A program made the translations under genes and the position numbers. A stretch of DNA of 64,000 nucleotides, taken from NCBI GenBank assembly GCA_030682375.1, contig JAUXOL010000022.1, positions 62,001 through 126,000 of the forward strand, given 5' to 3'. The notes beneath the pieces are model-generated. The model ran no database searches, had not been told where the DNA came from, and saw only the letters and a program-made list of their open reading frames with translations. Origin of the DNA: Gallionella sp. (GTDB lineage: Bacteria; Pseudomonadota; Gammaproteobacteria; Burkholderiales; Gallionellaceae). Position 1 is the first letter of the stretch; each line of letters begins with the position of its first letter. This document shows, piece by piece, positions 24,932 through 32,850 of the stretch.

Positions 24932-25090
24932 TCATAGCCGCCCCATCAGTAGCAGGATGATCAGTATCATCAATATCAGTCCGATCCCGCCGCTCGGGCC
25001 ATAACCCCATGCCCTGCTGTGAGGCCAGGTCGGAATCGCGCCGATCAGCATCAGTACCACAACGATCAATAGAATTGTTCCTACTGACAT
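24932..25090 (-). CDS. DUF3309-type 52-residue membrane peptide
   Basis: This small gene encodes MSVGTILLIVVVLMLIGAIP, then TWPHSRAWGYGPSGG and a second hydrophobic helix ending LLLMGRL. Two membrane helices joined by a PxWPxSxxWGYxPSG loop are the hallmark of the DUF3309 family. The ATG at 25090 follows AGGAGA seven bases upstream. It stands alone between the OmpA-type lipoprotein gene and the DUF883 operon, all on the same strand. No function is known for the family. Confidence 0.85.
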   Translation of the reverse strand: MSVGTILLIVVVLMLIGAIPTWPHSRAWGYGPSGGIGLILMILIILLLMGRL

Positions 25091-25166
25091 ATCGATTCTC
25101 CTCATGCAATGAACTGCACGACCGGCCTCAGGAGTGCAATCACCCTCTGAAGCCGCTTATAAGTGG

Positions 25167-26060
25167 CTAGCGCCCAACGATATTGCCGTTGCTGTCGGAG
25201 AGAATGATCTCTACGCGCCGGTTCATTTGGCGACCGGCTGCCGTGTCATTGCCTGCAACAGGGTATGCCTCACCATAACCGCGCGTCGTGATGCGGTCGC
25301 TGGCTATCCCTTTATCGATCAGAGCCATCCGCACGGCGCTGGCGCGACGATCGGAGAGGCCCTGATTGAAAGTGTCGCTACCGGTGCTGTCGGTGTGACC
25401 CTCAACCAGCACTTTTTGCTTGGGATACTGCTTGAGGAAGTCGGCCAGCTTTTGCACGTTGTGGATACCGCCGGACTTGAGTTGCGCCTTGCCGGTATTG
25501 AACAGCACGTCGCCCAGCGTGATCACCAGACCGCGTTCCGTCTTCTTGGCGTTCAGTTCCTTTAGCTGCATCTCCTGTTTGGCGATGAGCTCCTGGTCGC
25601 GTTCCGCATTGGCGCTGGCGGCCGCCAGTTCTGCAGCCTGCTGATCGGTGGTTTCCTGCGCAATCGCCACCTGTCGCTTGGCCGCATCGGCTTCGGCCGT
25701 TCTCGCTTCGAGTCGAACTTCGGTGCGCTTCGCTCCGGCATTGGTGACCGCCAGTTCAGCCGTTTTACGGCTGGCGGTTGCCTGCGCAATACCAGCTTGC
25801 TGATTGGCCATGTAGGCCAGATGATTGACCGTATCGGTGCCCTGCCCCTTGCTGAAGGCATCATCCGCCTTGGTCAGCGTGTCACCTGCCTCTTTCAATT
25901 CCAGCGCAGCCATACTGACGACCTGCGGGTTGGCACGTGCACTGTTGTAGCTTTCATGCGCCGCATTAAGCGCCGCATTTTGTGGCGCAGACGCGGTGCC
26001 GCAGGCAGACAGAACCGAGACGGCGATCAGAGCCAACGGCAGATATAGATTTTTTTTCAT
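25167..26060 (-). CDS. OmpA-type lipoprotein with DUF4398 and coiled coil
   Basis: This 297-residue lipoprotein has a lipobox (VSVLSACG) after a short signal peptide, an N-terminal DUF4398-like helical region (residues 28-100), a long Ala-rich coiled coil (100-170) and a C-terminal OmpA domain (about 175-295: GDVLFNTGKAQLKSG, VEGHTDSTGSDTFNQGLSDRRA, NRRVEIIL). The OmpA domain should bind peptidoglycan non-covalently and tie the outer membrane to the wall. The start at 26060 has GGAG upstream; the ATG four codons earlier is less likely. It lies 18 bases after a smaller DUF4398 lipoprotein gene, which suggests one operon. Confidence 0.9.
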   Translation of the reverse strand: MKKNLYLPLALIAVSVLSACGTASAPQNAALNAAHESYNSARANPQVVSMAALELKEAGDTLTKADDAFSKGQGTDTVNHLAYMANQQAGIAQATASRKTAELAVTNAGAKRTEVRLEARTAEADAAKRQVAIAQETTDQQAAELAAASANAERDQELIAKQEMQLKELNAKKTERGLVITLGDVLFNTGKAQLKSGGIHNVQKLADFLKQYPKQKVLVEGHTDSTGSDTFNQGLSDRRASAVRMALIDKGIASDRITTRGYGEAYPVAGNDTAAGRQMNRRVEIILSDSNGNIVGR

Positions 26061-26078
26061 GATGAACTCCATTGATGA

Positions 26079-26477
26079 TTATTGGGCTTTACGATCAAGT
26101 TCTTTGCGCAGCACGCGATTGTCTTCCTGCAAGGCGTCCGCAGCTTTTTTCGCCTTGGCAGCGCGTGCTGTCGTCTCGGCCAGCTTTGCATCGACCAGCG
26201 CTTCTTCTGCCAGCAGTTTGGCTCGCGCATAATTCTTTTCGCCCATGGCGCGCTCGGCCCAATCCATTTTTTCCATCGCGGACTTGAGCTGCAACGGCGC
26301 AAACTCATTGCCGCCCGCGCTGCTTGCGTTGTTTACCGCAGCCCTGGCAACTGCCATTTGCTCAGTGGGTGCGGGAGCGGAGGGCGTGCTTGCGCAACCC
26401 GCCACAAAGATTGCAGCAGCGACGGCGATGCCGATCCTGCTTGCCCGAAACGACTGGGTGAGATTCTGGGTTTTCAT
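26079..26477 (-). CDS. DUF4398 lipoprotein
   Basis: This 132-residue lipoprotein has a signal peptide with lipobox (AIFVAGCAS) followed by a helical DUF4398 domain (EQMAVARAAVNNASSAGGNEFAPLQLKSAMEKMDWAERAM) and a charged tail (LQEDNRVLRKELDRKAQ). Its helical part is similar to the N-terminal region of the downstream OmpA-type lipoprotein, so the two probably work together in the periplasm. A Crp-type palindrome lies about 175-190 bases upstream. Molecular function unknown. Confidence 0.85.
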   Translation of the reverse strand: MKTQNLTQSFRASRIGIAVAAAIFVAGCASTPSAPAPTEQMAVARAAVNNASSAGGNEFAPLQLKSAMEKMDWAERAMGEKNYARAKLLAEEALVDAKLAETTARAAKAKKAADALQEDNRVLRKELDRKAQ

Positions 26478-26650
26478 TTTTAGTCATCCTTTGAGTTAAA
26501 TGCCGAACACAACCGCGGCTATAAATGATCATTGAAACGATGTTCATTTCAACCAACAACAATCGAACTGCAATCCGGATACTTTTTCTTGCGCTCTATC
26601 CATTTCAAGAACTGCACAGGGGGATTAAATCCCCATTCGCCGATGTGCTC

Positions 26651-26666
26651 CGTGCGCAAGCGAACA
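26651..26666. promoter_or_regulatory. Crp-type palindrome upstream of the DUF4398/OmpA lipoprotein operon
   Basis: CGTGCG-CAAG-CGAACA matches the recurring pattern except for the outermost base of the left half, and is followed by TA as at other sites (read on the minus strand it begins TATGTTCG). It sits between the stop of the secreted-protein gene at 26671 and the lipoprotein start at 26477. Confidence 0.45.
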
Positions 26667-26670
26667 TATC

Positions 26671-27102
26671 CTAGCGACCGCGTTCATGGTCGTTGCCACG
26701 TTCCTTGCCGCCCTGCTTCCCGCCACGATCACCGCCGGATTCGCTGTGGCGATCATCGCGATGATCACGATGCTTTTCCTGATAACGCGGCACATATTCC
26801 TGGTTGTACCAACTGTCCCGAACGAAATAGACCCGCTCACCACAAGCGTTGTATTCGCGGCAATGCTTGCGCCAGTTTTTGGCATGCCCCGGCGGCACAT
26901 GCAGATACACCGGCTGACGACTGACCGGGACCCGATGAACCATCACCGGCTGGCGGTAGATCAATTGCGGCTGAGGATAATTATTGATATCGATCTGCCC
27001 GTAAAAGCCGGGCTGGCCGATGCTGACCGATACGCCGACATCGGCAGCGACAGCCGACGTGGAGACAACAGCGAGCAGGCTCGCAATTAATAGACGTTTC
27101 AT
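26671..27102 (-). CDS. Secreted basic protein of unknown function
   Basis: This 143-residue protein has a clear signal peptide (MKRLLIASLLAVVSTSAVAA) and a mature part with ADVGVSVSIGQPGFYGQIDI, a PQPQLIYRQPVMVHR segment, two cysteines (KHCREYNACGERVYFV) and a very charged His/Arg/Gly-rich tail. Short exported proteins with this FYGQI(D/N)I...PVYLHVPPGHAKNW pattern are common in betaproteobacteria next to stress-lipoprotein genes, but no function is known. The charged tail might bind metal or polyanions; this is speculation. Confidence 0.75.
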   Translation of the reverse strand: MKRLLIASLLAVVSTSAVAADVGVSVSIGQPGFYGQIDINNYPQPQLIYRQPVMVHRVPVSRQPVYLHVPPGHAKNWRKHCREYNACGERVYFVRDSWYNQEYVPRYQEKHRDHRDDRHSESGGDRGGKQGGKERGNDHERGR

Positions 27103-27248
27103 TTTCGGTTTCCTTTGCTTGCAGATAGTCGTTGGAAATACAAAACAGAAGATTCAAAGAGGGGCGGCTGCATCAGCCAAGCGCCGTATGCGACAACCTG
27201 AAATCGCCACAGAAAAAACGGCAACGCCGCCCTATGAGCCGTATCGGT

Positions 27249-27464
27249 CTACTTCTTGATCTCGTGACCGATCACACCGCCAACCGCCGCACCGCCCACC
27301 GTACCGACTGCACTTCCGCCCGTCAGCACCGAGCCGCCAACTGCACCGACCCCAGCACCGATCGCGGTGTTTTTCTCCTGCGCCGTCATTCCGGCACATC
27401 CACCCAGACATAACAGCACGGTAAGTGCTATCGCATTCTTTGCAACATTTGGTTTCGTGTTCAT
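27249..27464 (-). CDS. Glycine-zipper lipoprotein (OsmB-like)
   Basis: This 71-residue lipoprotein has a signal peptide with lipobox (LLCLGGCAG) and a glycine-zipper segment (AIGAGVGAVGGSVLTGG, then VGGAAVGGVIGHEIKK). This resembles OsmB and related osmotically induced lipoproteins, whose zipper helices insert in membranes. The start MNTKPNV at 27464 gives a normal signal peptide, and the longer upstream frame is rejected. A perfect-half Crp-type palindrome lies 107-122 bases upstream. Confidence 0.82.
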   Translation of the reverse strand: MNTKPNVAKNAIALTVLLCLGGCAGMTAQEKNTAIGAGVGAVGGSVLTGGSAVGTVGGAAVGGVIGHEIKK

Positions 27465-27570
27465 TTTTATAGTCTCCGGCGTTGATGTAACGATCAGCCA
27501 TCGGGAGCAAAAATCATTGACGAAATACGCTCTTGGCTCACGAATAGTCACGCGTTACGCACATATCTGC

Positions 27571-27586
27571 TGTGCGATGGCGCACA
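27571..27586. promoter_or_regulatory. Crp-type palindrome with exact half-sites
   Basis: TGTGCG-ATGG-CGCACA has exactly complementary half-sites and is followed by TA. It lies between the divergent glycine-zipper lipoprotein (minus) and ice-binding lipoprotein (plus) genes, 107 bases from the former. It is the best match to the recurring motif. A half-site ACGCACATA occurs 13 bases to the left. Confidence 0.6.
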
Positions 27587-27677
27587 TAGACTGCGTCAAG
27601 CGCATTCCGCTTGCGTCATTCCGGCGGCATGGCTTCCGCATGATTTTTCGCCATGTCCGGCACGATAATTTTTCATA

Positions 27678-27693
27678 TGTACGCTATCGCACC
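27678..27693. promoter_or_regulatory. Crp-type palindrome upstream of the first ice-binding lipoprotein
   Basis: TGTACG-CTAT-CGCACC matches the motif except for its last base and is preceded by CATA. It lies about 200 bases upstream of the lipoprotein start and 107 bp from the previous site, so the divergent region of 27465-27891 holds two sites, one nearer each gene. Apart from these and the half-site noted above, I see nothing in that 427-base gap. Confidence 0.5.
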
Positions 27694-27891
27694 GAGAATC
27701 AAGAGCAAAAACAGGATAAAGACACGTCGCTCAAGCTTTGGGGATTGATAGCTCCTGTTGAGCACAGGCTGTACCGCACCTGATCGCTCGGCGCATGGCA
27801 TTTCTACCGGCGAAGCTGATGCCCCACTGCGATGGCCAGTTACGATCGAGTATCCCTAAACACCTCGGGAATAGACATAAAGGAGAATGAC

Positions 27892-29736
27892 ATGAACATA
27901 TTCACAGGAATTACCAGTCCACTAACGCGCGCCATTCCATTACTGCTGCTCGCGCTGATGGCAGGATGCGGCGCGGGCCCCGGCAGCGTAGCCACCGTGG
28001 GCGACACCACGCCCCCCAGCGCAAGTTCCACCGTACCTGCGGATGGGACTACAGGCATAGCGATCAACGCCAATGTCACCCACACCTTTAGCGAAGCGAT
28101 GGACCCGGCAACCATTTGCGGTCCGTCAGGGCTGACGGCGGCATGTCCGGCAGCGACCTTCACCTTGATGCAAGGTGCCACAGCCGTTCCAGGCGCGGTG
28201 ACTTACGTGGGCACAACGGCGATTTTCAATCCGACCGCCAACCTTGCTCCCGGCCTGCCCTACACGGCCACGATCACAACCGGCGCCAAGGATCTGGCCG
28301 GCAATGCATTGGCAAGCAACAACGTCTGGACGTTTACCACCGGCGCAGCAGTCGATGCCACCGCACCCACGGTGATTTCCACCATTCCGGCGAATGCATC
28401 CACTGGCGCGGCACTAGGCGGGAACGTCGCCGTTACTTTTAGCGAGGCGATGGACCCGACAACCATTTGTGGCTCGGCAGGCCTGACGGCGGCATGCCCT
28501 GCCGCGACCTTTACCCTGAGGCAGGGCATCACGGACGTTGCAGGCGCGGTGACCTACGTGGGCTCTACCGCAACCTTCAATCCGACCAGCGCACTTGCAG
28601 CCAGCACCGTCTATACAGCCACGATTACCACCGGAGCCATGGATCTGGCAGGCAACCCGCTGGCCGTCAACAAGACATGGACATTTACCACCGGGACAGT
28701 GCCGGACACTACTGCGCCTACCGTGAGTTCAACCATCCCGTTGAATGCGGCCATCGGCGTGGCCACCAATTCAAACATCAACGCCACCTTTAACGAGGCT
28801 ATGGATCCCGCCACGATCACCACCGTTACCATGACCCTGAAGCAAGGGGCGACGGCTGTCACCGGCGCGGTGACCTACCTGGGCACTACCGCGACTTTCA
28901 ATCCAGCCGCCAATCTGGCAGCCGGCACCGTCTATACAGCCACGGTTTCCACTGGGGTCAAGGATATGGCCGGCAATGCATTGGCAGCCCTTAAAACCTG
29001 GAGCTTTACCACGGCCGCGACACCTGCCGCAGGCCCCGCACCCGTCATCCTCGGAACTGCAGGCAATTATGCAATTCTGGGAGAGACGCTGATCTCGACC
29101 ACGCTCACGGCGGGAACTGCCGTGACGGGAGATATTGGCATCAGCCCTGCTGCTGCAACATTCATCCAGGGATTTTCGTTGACGCTGGATCCATCCGGCT
29201 GCTTTTCGACGCCGACTCCATCAACACTGGTAACCGGAAGACTCTACGCAGCCGACTACAACACCGGCGGATGTCCGACACCGGCCAATCTGACCACGGC
29301 TATTGGTGACATGATGATTGCATACACCGATGCCGCAGGGCGAACGACGCCTGATTTCACCGAGCTGGGCACCGGCCTGATCGGCGGAATGACACTTGCC
29401 CCAGGCCTGTATAAGTGGGGGACGGGAGTCACGATAAATTCGGACATCACGCTCAATGGCGGCGCCAACGATGTCTGGATATTCCAGATAGCCGGAGACC
29501 TCACCATGGCAAACGCCACCAGCATGTTGCTGACAGGCGGCGCACTACCCAAGAATATCTTCTGGCAGGTGGGCGGCGGCACCGGTGTTGCCATTGGAAC
29601 CACAGCGCATTTCGAGGGCGTGATACTGGCCACGAAAGCGATCACCCTGAATACCGGCGCAACGGGAAACGGCAGATTGCTGGCACAGACTGCCGTCACG
29701 CTGGATAGCAATGCAATTACGCAGCCTGCCCCATAA
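27892..29736 (+). CDS. Lipoprotein with three Ig-like domains and a DUF3494 ice-binding-type domain
   Basis: This 614-residue surface or outer-membrane lipoprotein has its lipobox at LALMAGCG. Three bacterial Ig-like (Big_5) repeats follow (about residues 40-155, 156-272 and 273-375), each with FSEAMDP/FNEAMDP and VTYVGxTAxFNPT...YTATITTG. The first two units are 117 residues apart, and both carry a cysteine-bearing insertion (ICGxxGLTAACPAATF). The C-terminal 230 residues form a DUF3494 beta-helix (LGTAGNYAILGETLIST, VTGDIGISPAAATFIQGF, LAPGLYKWGTGVTI, NIFWQVGGG). Some DUF3494 proteins bind ice; others are adhesins of unknown ligand. The ATG at 27892 has AAGGAG upstream. A longer frame from 27832 is rejected. 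Confidence 0.88.
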   Translation: MNIFTGITSPLTRAIPLLLLALMAGCGAGPGSVATVGDTTPPSASSTVPADGTTGIAINANVTHTFSEAMDPATICGPSGLTAACPAATFTLMQGATAVPGAVTYVGTTAIFNPTANLAPGLPYTATITTGAKDLAGNALASNNVWTFTTGAAVDATAPTVISTIPANASTGAALGGNVAVTFSEAMDPTTICGSAGLTAACPAATFTLRQGITDVAGAVTYVGSTATFNPTSALAASTVYTATITTGAMDLAGNPLAVNKTWTFTTGTVPDTTAPTVSSTIPLNAAIGVATNSNINATFNEAMDPATITTVTMTLKQGATAVTGAVTYLGTTATFNPAANLAAGTVYTATVSTGVKDMAGNALAALKTWSFTTAATPAAGPAPVILGTAGNYAILGETLISTTLTAGTAVTGDIGISPAAATFIQGFSLTLDPSGCFSTPTPSTLVTGRLYAADYNTGGCPTPANLTTAIGDMMIAYTDAAGRTTPDFTELGTGLIGGMTLAPGLYKWGTGVTINSDITLNGGANDVWIFQIAGDLTMANATSMLLTGGALPKNIFWQVGGGTGVAIGTTAHFEGVILATKAITLNTGATGNGRLLAQTAVTLDSNAITQPAP

Positions 29737-29766
29737 AACCGGCGACGCCTGATGCAATGTCGCTCC

Positions 29767-29794
29767 CCAAAGGCCGTCGCGAGACGGCCTTTGG
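29767..29794 (+). terminator. Hairpin after the first ice-binding lipoprotein
   Basis: CCAAAGGCCGTC and its exact complement form a 12-bp stem with a GCGA loop, 30 bases after the stop codon. There is no T-run behind it, so it may act as a transcript-stabilising end or a weak terminator rather than a classical intrinsic one. Confidence 0.6.
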
Positions 29795-29933
29795 CATGGC
29801 GCGGCCCCGCCGACTCGGGAACGGCCAGCCTAATCCCCTCCCTGCCCCAGACATAAGCAAAGGTGCTTTCCCTGTCGGCAATCTCCATATCAACGATTGC
29901 TGCCAATCTCATTTTCCCGCTCCGCCCTCCTTA

Positions 29934-29949
29934 TGTGCGCAAACGCACA
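29934..29949. promoter_or_regulatory. Crp-type palindrome upstream of the second ice-binding lipoprotein
   Basis: TGTGCG-CAAA-CGCACA has exactly complementary half-sites and is preceded by TTA. It lies 236 bases upstream of the lipoprotein start at 30185. It is the only notable element in the 29737-30184 gap besides the hairpin at 29767. Confidence 0.6.
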
Positions 29950-30184
29950 GAGCATCGCAACCGGAAAAGAGACAGTGCACAAACCCAAAAAATTGCCGTG
30001 GTTCCGGTCGAGCTGATTTCCGGGCTTGGAACGAACCATGCTGGAACTTGCATACAGTCGAGGTCAGATTGCTTCACTGCCACCAAACATGGCAATAGCG
30101 ATTACTGACGCAACACACGGGATTACGCAACAACAGGTTGGTCGATCACACCGATAGTTTATGGATGGAATAAAGGGGAAGAAA

Positions 30185-32782
30185 ATGAACAGACTCGCAA
30201 GCGTTACCAAACCACGGCTTCGATACATGGCATTGCTGCTAGCCAGTTTGGCGGCAGGATGCGGAGGCGGCGGGGGCGGACAAGATCCAATCCTGGGCGC
30301 AGGTAACGCCGTACTAGCACCTACGGTGATAGCCATCGCCCCTCTTCCCAATGCCATCGCAGTACCCGTCAACACCAAAATAATCGCTGCCGCCTTCAGC
30401 AAGGCGATGGATCAAGCCACGCTCACCCCTGCAAACTTTACGCTGGCCTGCGGCGCTGCAGGCACTGCCGGAGTTGTGGGCACACCTCTGACGCTCGTGG
30501 CAGGAGGCGCTGTTAGCTATGTGACTGCAGGCAACACAGCGACGCTCACCCTTGCGGGAACCCTTCCGGCCGACGATCTTCCGGCCACTGCCGACTGTAC
30601 TGCCACCGTGACCACCGGAACCAAGGACACGACAGGCATTCCTCTGTCCAGCAATTTCTCCTGGATATTTACTACGGGTATTGCGCGAGATCTTACCCGC
30701 CCCAGAGTGACGCTCACAGCACCTGCCACATCGATTCCAGGCCCGACGGCCGTTCCGATCGGCACTGCGGTCACCGCAACATTCAGCAAACCGATGAATC
30801 CGGCAACGATAGTCGCTCCCGGCGCATTTACGCTGACCTGTGCCTTGCCTTGCGTATCGCCTCCCGCATCTCCCGCTGGCGCTGGCAACTATGTGACCTA
30901 CGATCTCGTCAGCCAAACAGCGACCTATACGCCGCCAGCAACGCTGGCGCCCAGCACGATCTATACCGCGACGATCAAGGGGATAGGCGCTTTAGCAGTC
31001 ACCGACACGGTAGCCGCCGTCCCGGGCCCAGGCGCCAATGCACTGGCAGGCAATACAGTCCCGCTGGCCGGACCTAGCGACTATGTGTGGACTTTTACCA
31101 CGGGCCTGACGCCGGACACCACCCGCCCAAGAGTGCTGTCCACCTTCCCGGCCACCGGTGCTATCGTTGCCCCGGCAACGATTCCGAATCCGACGCCAGG
31201 CGTACCGACCAACACGGCCATTACCGCGACCTTCACCGAGGATATGTTCCCGTTAATAGCAGCCAACTTTACGCTGACCTGTGCAGCGCCTTGCGTATCT
31301 CCGGCAGGAACCGTGAGCTACGTTGGCAGGACGATGACCTTTACGCCATCGGCACCGCCGCTGGCAGCCGGCACAACCTATACCGCAACGATCAAGGGAA
31401 CCGGCGTCAGCCCGGCCAAGGACTTGGCGATTCCTGCCAATGCACTGGCAGGCAATCAGGCCGCATTGCCTGCGGCCAGCGACTACATCTGGAGATTTAC
31501 TACCGCAGCAGCCCCGGTTCCGCCGGGCAACATTTCGGTGTCTTCGACTAACACGGCATGCCCTAATGCCGTCAACGCGACCTTCACCGTGCCATCCGGC
31601 CTGGGTATGAATGCGCTGACGATTACCGCAGGAGCCAACTTTACAGTGACCGGGCCTGCGCCTGCCCTGGATGTCGTCCCGGGAACGATGACTTTTAATG
31701 CAGCCCCCATCACCCGCGCGACCTTTACGCCGACTACCGCCCTCACACCCGGCAGCAACTATACGCTCACCATTACAGGCGGAGCGACCGGGGTCAAGGA
31801 CTTGGCCGTCCCGGTGGCCAATACGTTGAATATCAATCCCTTTGTTCTGGTCTTTACTCCAGGCCCGGCAACCGGAGCTTGTGTAGCGCCGGCACGCCTT
31901 ACTGCAGCCGCTCCGTTCGGGACTTATGGGGGCTCCGCCGGAATGACCAACCAGGGAATTAATTCCATCATCAACGGCGATATCGGCACCATTGCGGCCT
32001 CTACCCTGGTGACCGGATTCCACGATAACTTGGTGGCTTATACGTCCCCACTCGTATTGGCACCCGCAGGAGCAGGTTGTACCTATACGGAAACGATACT
32101 CAACATCGGAGTTATCAATGGCCTGATCTACACGGCCGCGCCGCCTCCTACCGTGGCCTGTCCTAATGAAGGAACTGCAGCCACCAAGGTGATCGCGGAC
32201 GCCGCCGCACTCGATGCATGGAACGAGTTTAACGCCCTCGCGACACTGCCGGCAGGTCTCGATGTGTCGACATGTCCGGGTTGCGGTGGAATCGGAGCCG
32301 GAGCACTTGAACTGGGCGGTCGCACCCTCGCCCCCGGCACTTATGACTCCGCGAGTACTTATGCCATCACGTTCGGAGACCTCACTCTCGATGCCGGTGG
32401 CAATGCGAATGCAGTCTGGATATTCCGGATGGGGACGTCGCTCACCGTGGGTAACGGATTGGTTCCCAGCAACGTCATCCTGACAAACGGCGCCCAGGCC
32501 AAAAACGTCTTTTGGGTGGTCGGCACCGGCACCAACGGGCCGGGTCGCGTCATCGACGGAGGCGCCGGAGCTGCGACCATCAACGGAATCTCGGGGGGCG
32601 GCACCATGGTGGGAACCATCATCAGTACGGCTGGCGTCACATTCTCCACTCCCGGCGTCGTCGCAATAACAACACTGAACGGCAGAGCACTGTCCGTGAA
32701 AGGCCCCCTCATTGGCGGCGTGCCGTCGTCAGGGGCATCAGTCACCATGGTCAACACCGTGATCAACGTGCCGGCCCCGTAA
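30185..32782 (+). CDS. Large lipoprotein with Ig-like repeats and a DUF3494 ice-binding-type domain
   Basis: This 865-residue lipoprotein has its lipobox at LAAGCGGGGGG, with a glycine run just after the lipidated Cys. Four Ig-like (Big_5) units follow (about residues 40-170, 170-310, 310-450 and 450-560), with FSKAMDQ, FSKPMNP and FTEDMFP in the place of the usual AMDP motif. The C-terminal part (about 570-865) is a DUF3494 domain (FGTYGGSAGMTNQGINSIING, LAPGTYDSASTYAITFGDL, AVWIFRMGTSL, NVFWVVG). The ATG at 30185 has AAGGGGAAG upstream. It is a diverged, longer paralogue of the neighbouring lipoprotein and is followed 68 bases later by ompA. Confidence 0.87.
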   Translation: MNRLASVTKPRLRYMALLLASLAAGCGGGGGGQDPILGAGNAVLAPTVIAIAPLPNAIAVPVNTKIIAAAFSKAMDQATLTPANFTLACGAAGTAGVVGTPLTLVAGGAVSYVTAGNTATLTLAGTLPADDLPATADCTATVTTGTKDTTGIPLSSNFSWIFTTGIARDLTRPRVTLTAPATSIPGPTAVPIGTAVTATFSKPMNPATIVAPGAFTLTCALPCVSPPASPAGAGNYVTYDLVSQTATYTPPATLAPSTIYTATIKGIGALAVTDTVAAVPGPGANALAGNTVPLAGPSDYVWTFTTGLTPDTTRPRVLSTFPATGAIVAPATIPNPTPGVPTNTAITATFTEDMFPLIAANFTLTCAAPCVSPAGTVSYVGRTMTFTPSAPPLAAGTTYTATIKGTGVSPAKDLAIPANALAGNQAALPAASDYIWRFTTAAAPVPPGNISVSSTNTACPNAVNATFTVPSGLGMNALTITAGANFTVTGPAPALDVVPGTMTFNAAPITRATFTPTTALTPGSNYTLTITGGATGVKDLAVPVANTLNINPFVLVFTPGPATGACVAPARLTAAAPFGTYGGSAGMTNQGINSIINGDIGTIAASTLVTGFHDNLVAYTSPLVLAPAGAGCTYTETILNIGVINGLIYTAAPPPTVACPNEGTAATKVIADAAALDAWNEFNALATLPAGLDVSTCPGCGGIGAGALELGGRTLAPGTYDSASTYAITFGDLTLDAGGNANAVWIFRMGTSLTVGNGLVPSNVILTNGAQAKNVFWVVGTGTNGPGRVIDGGAGAATINGISGGGTMVGTIISTAGVTFSTPGVVAITTLNGRALSVKGPLIGGVPSSGASVTMVNTVINVPAP

Positions 32783-32850
32783 GGCAGAAAGCTGCGATCA
32801 GAATCGAAACGATTTACAGCAATCATTTATTGTCATTTCTGGAGAGAAAT

